Shown here: positions 4,374 to 7,301 of the stretch, piece by piece
Position numbering within the stretch: position 1 is the first letter of the stretch
How the letters are laid out: each line of letters starts with the position of its first letter
Origin: Thermoproteota archaeon
Lineage (GTDB): Archaea > Korarchaeota > JAOZGF01
Length of the DNA stretch: 7,301 nt
Assembly: GCA_027491845.1 (NCBI GenBank)
Contig: JAOZGF010000264.1
Location: 1-7,301 of the forward strand
Direction: 5' to 3'
Made by a program: the position numbers and the translations under genes
The notes under the pieces: generated by a model
What the model was told of the DNA's origin: nothing
Seen by the model: the letters and a program-made list of their open reading frames with translations, nothing else
Databases searched by the model: none

Positions 4374-5597
4374 TTATTCTGAGCCTTCAGTTTTTATGTT
4401 TAGTGTTTTAAGGACTGTTTCTCTCATTTCATTTGGTACATAGTATTTTCCTCCTTTCCTGCTTAACAAGCTTAATTCTCTCAGTTTTTCAAGTCTCTCG
4501 TACTGATCCAAAGCCGATATTCCGTTTACCCTGGCTAGTTCAAGGTAAGATACAGGTTGCCCGCCATATCTCGTCACGATTAACTCCAAGTCCTTCGAAA
4601 GGTTTTTAGGCAGCCTTATTTTTCCTCTCCCCCTTCTCCCCTTCCTTCCGCTTAATATTGTTGCGATAAATTTTTCATCCAAGATCTCGATGTTGGGGTA
4701 CATGAACAAAGCTGAAATAGCTGTTTTAAGTATTTTCAGGATCTTCCTAGGGTTTCCTCCGGCAACCCTGTTAACATATTTTATGGCATTCAGGTTAAAC
4801 GGATGTAGGCTTCCTATCCTGCCCTTCAATTCAGGTTTTCGAGCTATTTCAAGCCGTTTCTTAACAAGTTCCTCAACTTCGCGATCTGTCAGGGGATTTA
4901 TCACGTATATTTCATTTATCTTGTGGTAGAAGTTCCTGTGTATGGACGAAATGATGTTTACAGCTGAAGGTATTCCGCAAAGTATCATTATACATTTTTC
5001 AGGCATTTTCTCAGCTAGATAGGAAAGAAACTGGAAAAAGATTTTCTGCTCTGAAACAGATGTTTGAAAAACATTTTCAACTTCGTCAAGGATAAAGTAA
5101 AAGGGCTTAATGTCGTCAAGCAAATAGGGTAATGCTTCGGCAAAGGCCTTTTCATTTTTAAGAAAAGCCTTGGTTGTTAGGTTTTCAAACAGGTTTTCCT
5201 TTCCTAAGTACTCTTTTATCTTGGTCAATAATGCTTCTCCAGGGTTTTTTCTCCTGTATTCAGCCATGAACATGTAAAGTACTCTATCTATGATGGCATA
5301 CACATCAGACGTGTCAACTTTTACGTAAGCTCCAAAATACTTTTTTCTTTGAAGGTAGCTTTCAATTATTTTTGCTTTTTCTGTTTTCCCTGATCCAAAA
5401 ACACCTGCAATAAAAATAATCTTTTTTGTTTCTCCGTTCAATACAGTGTTTACACTGTTAATTATTTTTACGTCATCTGAAGATAAAACATGGGTTTTTT
5501 CCCTTTTTTCAAGGGCTTCACTTGAGAGAGCGTAAAATGGATTAAACATTAACCCAAGTTTTTCAAGGACTGAATCAGCTGTTTCCTTTAAGGTCAT
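4374..5597 (-). CDS. AAA+ ATPase with C-terminal winged helix, distantly Orc1/Cdc6-like
   Basis: This 407-residue protein starts with a short segment containing FNPF (18-21), then a full AAA+ core. The core has Walker A GVFGSGKT (65-72), Walker B FYFILDEVEN (166-175) with Asp171-Glu172, and a sensor-1-like strand IMILCGIP (203-210). A sensor-2-like GGNPRKILKIL follows, with Arg284. After a basic linker (GRKGRRGRGKIRLPKN), residues about 330-398 look like a winged-helix DNA-binding domain. Length and order match archaeal Orc1/Cdc6 initiators. However, sensor 2 (GGNPRK rather than GDARRA) and the N-terminus differ, and FNPF plus GNPRK also recall ExeA/GspA-type ATPases. I therefore call it an Orc-like or transposition-type AAA+ ATPase, not an origin binder. 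The ATG at 5597 lies 22-23 bp from a TATA box, so the mRNA may be leaderless. The codon look is like the neighbours, with no sign of recent transfer. A DNA-linked role is inferred. Confidence 0.85.
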   Translation of the reverse strand: MTLKETADSVLEKLGLMFNPFYALSSEALEKREKTHVLSSDDVKIINSVNTVLNGETKKIIFIAGVFGSGKTEKAKIIESYLQRKKYFGAYVKVDTSDVYAIIDRVLYMFMAEYRRKNPGEALLTKIKEYLGKENLFENLTTKAFLKNEKAFAEALPYLLDDIKPFYFILDEVENVFQTSVSEQKIFFQFLSYLAEKMPEKCIMILCGIPSAVNIISSIHRNFYHKINEIYVINPLTDREVEELVKKRLEIARKPELKGRIGSLHPFNLNAIKYVNRVAGGNPRKILKILKTAISALFMYPNIEILDEKFIATILSGRKGRRGRGKIRLPKNLSKDLELIVTRYGGQPVSYLELARVNGISALDQYERLEKLRELSLLSRKGGKYYVPNEMRETVLKTLNIKTEGSE

Positions 5598-5616
5598 GCC
5601 AACCTACTTTACCACA

Positions 5617-5622
5617 TTTAAA
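5617..5622 (-). promoter_or_regulatory. TATA box for the AAA+ ATPase gene
   Basis: On the minus strand GGTTTAAATGTGG is centred about 22-23 bp before the ATG at 5597. This distance predicts transcription starting at or next to the start codon, giving a leaderless mRNA. The AGGT four bases before the ATG would then be incidental. Confidence 0.5.
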
Positions 5623-5633
5623 CCTTATTAACC

Positions 5634-5655
5634 CTGTATATCTCTAGAAATACAG
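5634..5655. repeat. Inverted repeat CTGTAT/ATACAG in the divergent promoter region
   Basis: Six-base arms flank a 10-base centre that itself contains the palindrome TCTAGA. It lies upstream of the ATPase TATA box and about 80 bp upstream of the psmB TATA box, where an operator for a dimeric regulator would sit. Short arms make chance occurrence quite possible. Confidence 0.35.
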
Positions 5656-5734
5656 AAACACCTTTACTTAAAAAAATAATATTACGACAAATGCAGTTTA
5701 TTCTGTAGGTTGTTTGCGAGGTAGGGAAGGATAC

Positions 5735-5743
5735 CTTTTTAAG
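5735..5743 (+). promoter_or_regulatory. TATA box for the proteasome beta gene
   Basis: CTTTTTAAG, inside CCTTTTTAAGG, is a good archaeal TATA box. A start site near 5763 would leave a leader of about 60 nt before the TTG start at 5823. Confidence 0.5.
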
Positions 5744-5809
5744 GAAAACATGATTAAAGTAAGGACAAGGGTTTGAATGTTTCAGATAAGGATGGGAAAA
5801 GAGTAGGTC

Positions 5810-5816
5810 GAGAGGG
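5810..5816 (+). promoter_or_regulatory. Ribosome binding site supporting the TTG start of psmB
   Basis: GAGAGGG ends six bases before TTG at 5823. The frame is closed upstream by TAA at 5787-5789, and no ATG or GTG lies between, so TTG is the only reasonable start. Confidence 0.6.
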
Positions 5817-5822
5817 TTAAAC

Positions 5823-6425
5823 TTGGATCAGATTAGGGGGTCTTTCTACCTACCTGGAGCAACAGCTGTAGGTTTAGCATGTGTTGACGGGGTAGTGCTG
5901 GCTGCTGAAAGGAGAGTTAGTTACGGATCCTTTGTTTTGAGCGACAGAGGCAGGAAGGTTTTTAAGGTAACGGACAGGATAGGTGCAGCGTGCGCTGGAG
6001 CTGTTTCAGACATGCAAAAAGTTATTGAGTACTTGTCAGCTAACATATCCCTCTATGAAGATACGAAAGGCTATCCCATCACGGTTGAGGGAGCTGCAAA
6101 CTTGCTTTCCATAATAATGTTTAGCAGAAGGCTTCTACCATATCTTACGGAAGTCATAATAGGAGGAGTTGATTCAAAGGGGCCTTCGCTCTACGTTTTA
6201 GATCCGCTGGGCTCTCTTATCTCTGAAAAGTACACTGTGGTTGGTACGGGAACCCAAGTAGCTACAAGCATTTTCGAGAGGGAATATAAAGAAACAATAA
6301 CCTGTGATGAAGGGATTAATCTGGCGATAAAAGCGGTTGAAACAGCTGTGAAGAGAGATGCACTGTCAGGCGGAAAGATAGATGCACTAATTATAACAAA
6401 GGAAGGCATAAGGGAAGTAACGTAG
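5823..6425 (+). CDS. psmB: 20S proteasome beta subunit, Ala in place of catalytic Thr1 (probably inactive type)
   Basis: This 200-residue Ntn-hydrolase-fold protein is a beta subunit of the 20S proteasome, which degrades proteins inside a four-ring barrel. The start of the mature fold reads G12-A-T-A-V-G, where active subunits have G-TTTVG. The position of the nucleophile Thr1 is therefore Ala13. Other active-site residues are present: Glu29 (Glu17 position in Thermoplasma), Lys45 (Lys33 position) and Asp179 with Ser182 in RDALSGG. The family body is clear: AAERRVSYGSFVLS, GGVDSKGPSLYVLDPLGS, the VGTGT turn and a short C-terminus. The leader before Gly12 is only 11 residues. Sulfolobus and relatives carry a very similar subunit (PATAIG start) alongside a second, active beta subunit; the likeness is from memory. 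I infer that an active partner is encoded elsewhere. The start is TTG with GAGAGGG upstream. It converges with the Nog1 gene with a 13-bp gap. Confidence 0.93.
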   Translation: MDQIRGSFYLPGATAVGLACVDGVVLAAERRVSYGSFVLSDRGRKVFKVTDRIGAACAGAVSDMQKVIEYLSANISLYEDTKGYPITVEGAANLLSIIMFSRRLLPYLTEVIIGGVDSKGPSLYVLDPLGSLISEKYTVVGTGTQVATSIFEREYKETITCDEGINLAIKAVETAVKRDALSGGKIDALIITKEGIREVT

Positions 6426-6438
6426 ACTTAGTTACACA

Positions 6439-7301
6439 TTATGCCTTACTTACACTCTCTTTGAATCGTTTAAGAGCAACTTGAAAAACTTTCCTTGAAC
6501 AGTCCTTATCTATTGCTTTTAAAGGCAAAAAACCTTTTTTAACTAATTTAGAGAAGGCCTCCCTTCCTAGTTCTGTGACCAAATCCTTCTTATTTGCCAC
6601 AGGAATTATGTCCACGGATGAAAACATGTTCCTAACTTCCTTGAGAAGCCTTAATTGTTCATCTAACTTATAACCGCATGTCTCAGTTGGGTCAACCATG
6701 AAAATAATTATGCCCGCAAGGTGTTTCAACGCTGCAATACCCTGTTTTTCAATGGGGTTTCTTTTTGAGAGAGGCCTGTCCAGAAGGCCTGGAGTATCAA
6801 TTACCTGAACAGTTTCCCCTTCTAGGTCTCTTGAAACACCAACAATTATTTTTCTTGTGGTGAAGGGATAAATATCTATCTTTGGGGAAGCTGTTGAAAC
6901 ATTTTTGACGAACGTTGACTTACCAACGTTCGGGTATCCGGCTACAACAATTGAGGGCTTTATTTCAAGTGAAGGGAAAGAAGAAAGCTTCTCTCTAGAC
7001 TCATTTAAGAACGTAAGTGTTTTCTTTAGTCTCTTAACAACTGTAGCTATTTTTCCGAAAGTTGTTCTCCTTATTCTTTCAGCTTCCCCTGGATCTTCGG
7101 CTTTCGAAAGCCTTTTCAACCCTGTCAAGCAAATCCTCCTTATTCTCCCTCTCGACCTACCTATTTTCTCTATGCACTTCTTTAATTTCTCACAGCCAAT
7201 TAGGGCATCGGTTAATTCAAGGTAAAACTTTTCTTGAGAAAGGACTTGTGAAAAGTCCTCCGTTATTTCAGAAAGCTTTTCATCAATGTTTTGTAAGGCA
7301 A
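6439..7301 (-). CDS. Nog1-family GTPase, ribosome assembly (N-terminus beyond right edge)
   Basis: The frame is open from the TAA at 6439 to the right edge, giving 286 visible residues. A TTG at 7128 is internal, because 57 further in-frame codons upstream match the helical Nog1 N-terminal domain (FYLELTDALIGCEKLKK). Visible GTPase motifs are G1 GYPNVGKST (121-129), a G2 Thr in YPFTTRK (about 147), G3 DTPG (168-171) followed by LLDRPLSKRNPIE, and G4 NKKD (236-239). The LLDRP..RN.IE stretch after G3 is characteristic of Nog1/Obg-class proteins. Archaeal Nog1 is usually about 320-350 residues and lacks the eukaryotic C-terminal extension, so perhaps 30-60 residues are missing. In eukaryotes Nog1 acts in 60S assembly; a 50S assembly role here is by analogy. 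It converges on psmB. Confidence 0.92.
   Translation of the reverse strand, partial: ALQNIDEKLSEITEDFSQVLSQEKFYLELTDALIGCEKLKKCIEKIGRSRGRIRRICLTGLKRLSKAEDPGEAERIRRTTFGKIATVVKRLKKTLTFLNESREKLSSFPSLEIKPSIVVAGYPNVGKSTFVKNVSTASPKIDIYPFTTRKIIVGVSRDLEGETVQVIDTPGLLDRPLSKRNPIEKQGIAALKHLAGIIIFMVDPTETCGYKLDEQLRLLKEVRNMFSSVDIIPVANKKDLVTELGREAFSKLVKKGFLPLKAIDKDCSRKVFQVALKRFKESVSKA

Noticed and set aside
4315..4440. Plus-strand ORF of about 42 codons overlapping the end of the ATPase gene
   Set aside because: Mostly antisense to the ATPase C-terminus, with no ribosome site and no recognisable motif; likely chance.
7126..7128. TTG as the start of the Nog1-like protein
   Set aside because: The frame stays open for 57 codons to the window edge and those residues resemble the Nog1 N-terminal domain, so the true start lies outside.
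6905..7225. Plus-strand 106-codon frame opposite the Nog1 gene
   Set aside because: It mirrors a clear GTPase coding region on the other strand, including its P-loop; a shadow frame.
1..7301. CRISPR array, insertion sequence or prophage
   Set aside because: No regularly spaced repeats, transposase or integrase, or terminal inverted repeats were found.

Overview
The window looks like archaeal chromosomal DNA. It carries an archaeal/eukaryotic-type translation elongation factor 2, the archaeal recombinase RadA, a 20S proteasome beta subunit and a Nog1-type GTPase. Promoter-like TTTTTAAA (TATA) boxes precede genes, and there is at least one convincing C/D box guide RNA. The proteasome subunit is the form with Ala in place of the catalytic Thr, known from Sulfolobus and relatives, which points to the TACK/Thermoproteota side of Archaea. 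I cannot name a genus from sequence alone.

Layout, left to right. Positions 2-232 (+) hold the C-terminal end of an unidentified zinc-ribbon protein. Positions 233-410 are a T-rich leader with a possible 31-codon hydrophobic mini-ORF and a perfect 12-bp tandem repeat. Positions 411-2612 (+) encode EF-2. Positions 2700-3683 (+) encode RadA, preceded by a 7-codon in-frame upstream ORF whose stop abuts the radA start. Positions 3696-3887 (-) encode a 63-residue Cys/His protein. A 486-bp spacer (3888-4373) contains a C/D box sRNA gene (about 3979-4042, +) and two perfect hairpins. Positions 4374-5597 (-) encode an AAA+ ATPase with a C-terminal winged helix. A divergent promoter region (5598-5822) separates it from a proteasome beta subunit (5823-6425, +). 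A Nog1-like GTPase (6439-7301, -) runs off the right edge.

Most genes appear to be separate transcription units. EF-2 and radA point the same way but are separated by a hairpin/T-run that also resembles a TATA box. The radA/zinc-protein and psmB/nog1 pairs are convergent, with gaps of only 12-13 bp. The themes are core information processing (translation, ribosome assembly, RNA methylation, recombination) and protein turnover.

The most interesting item is the guide RNA. Its D-box guide fits the anticodon arm of a tRNA-Leu(CAA), and the box+5 rule falls exactly on wobble C34. Its other guide is complementary to the tRNA T-arm sequence GGGUUCGAUUC, which contains C56. RNA-guided methylation of C56 is a rare alternative to the protein enzyme aTrm56.
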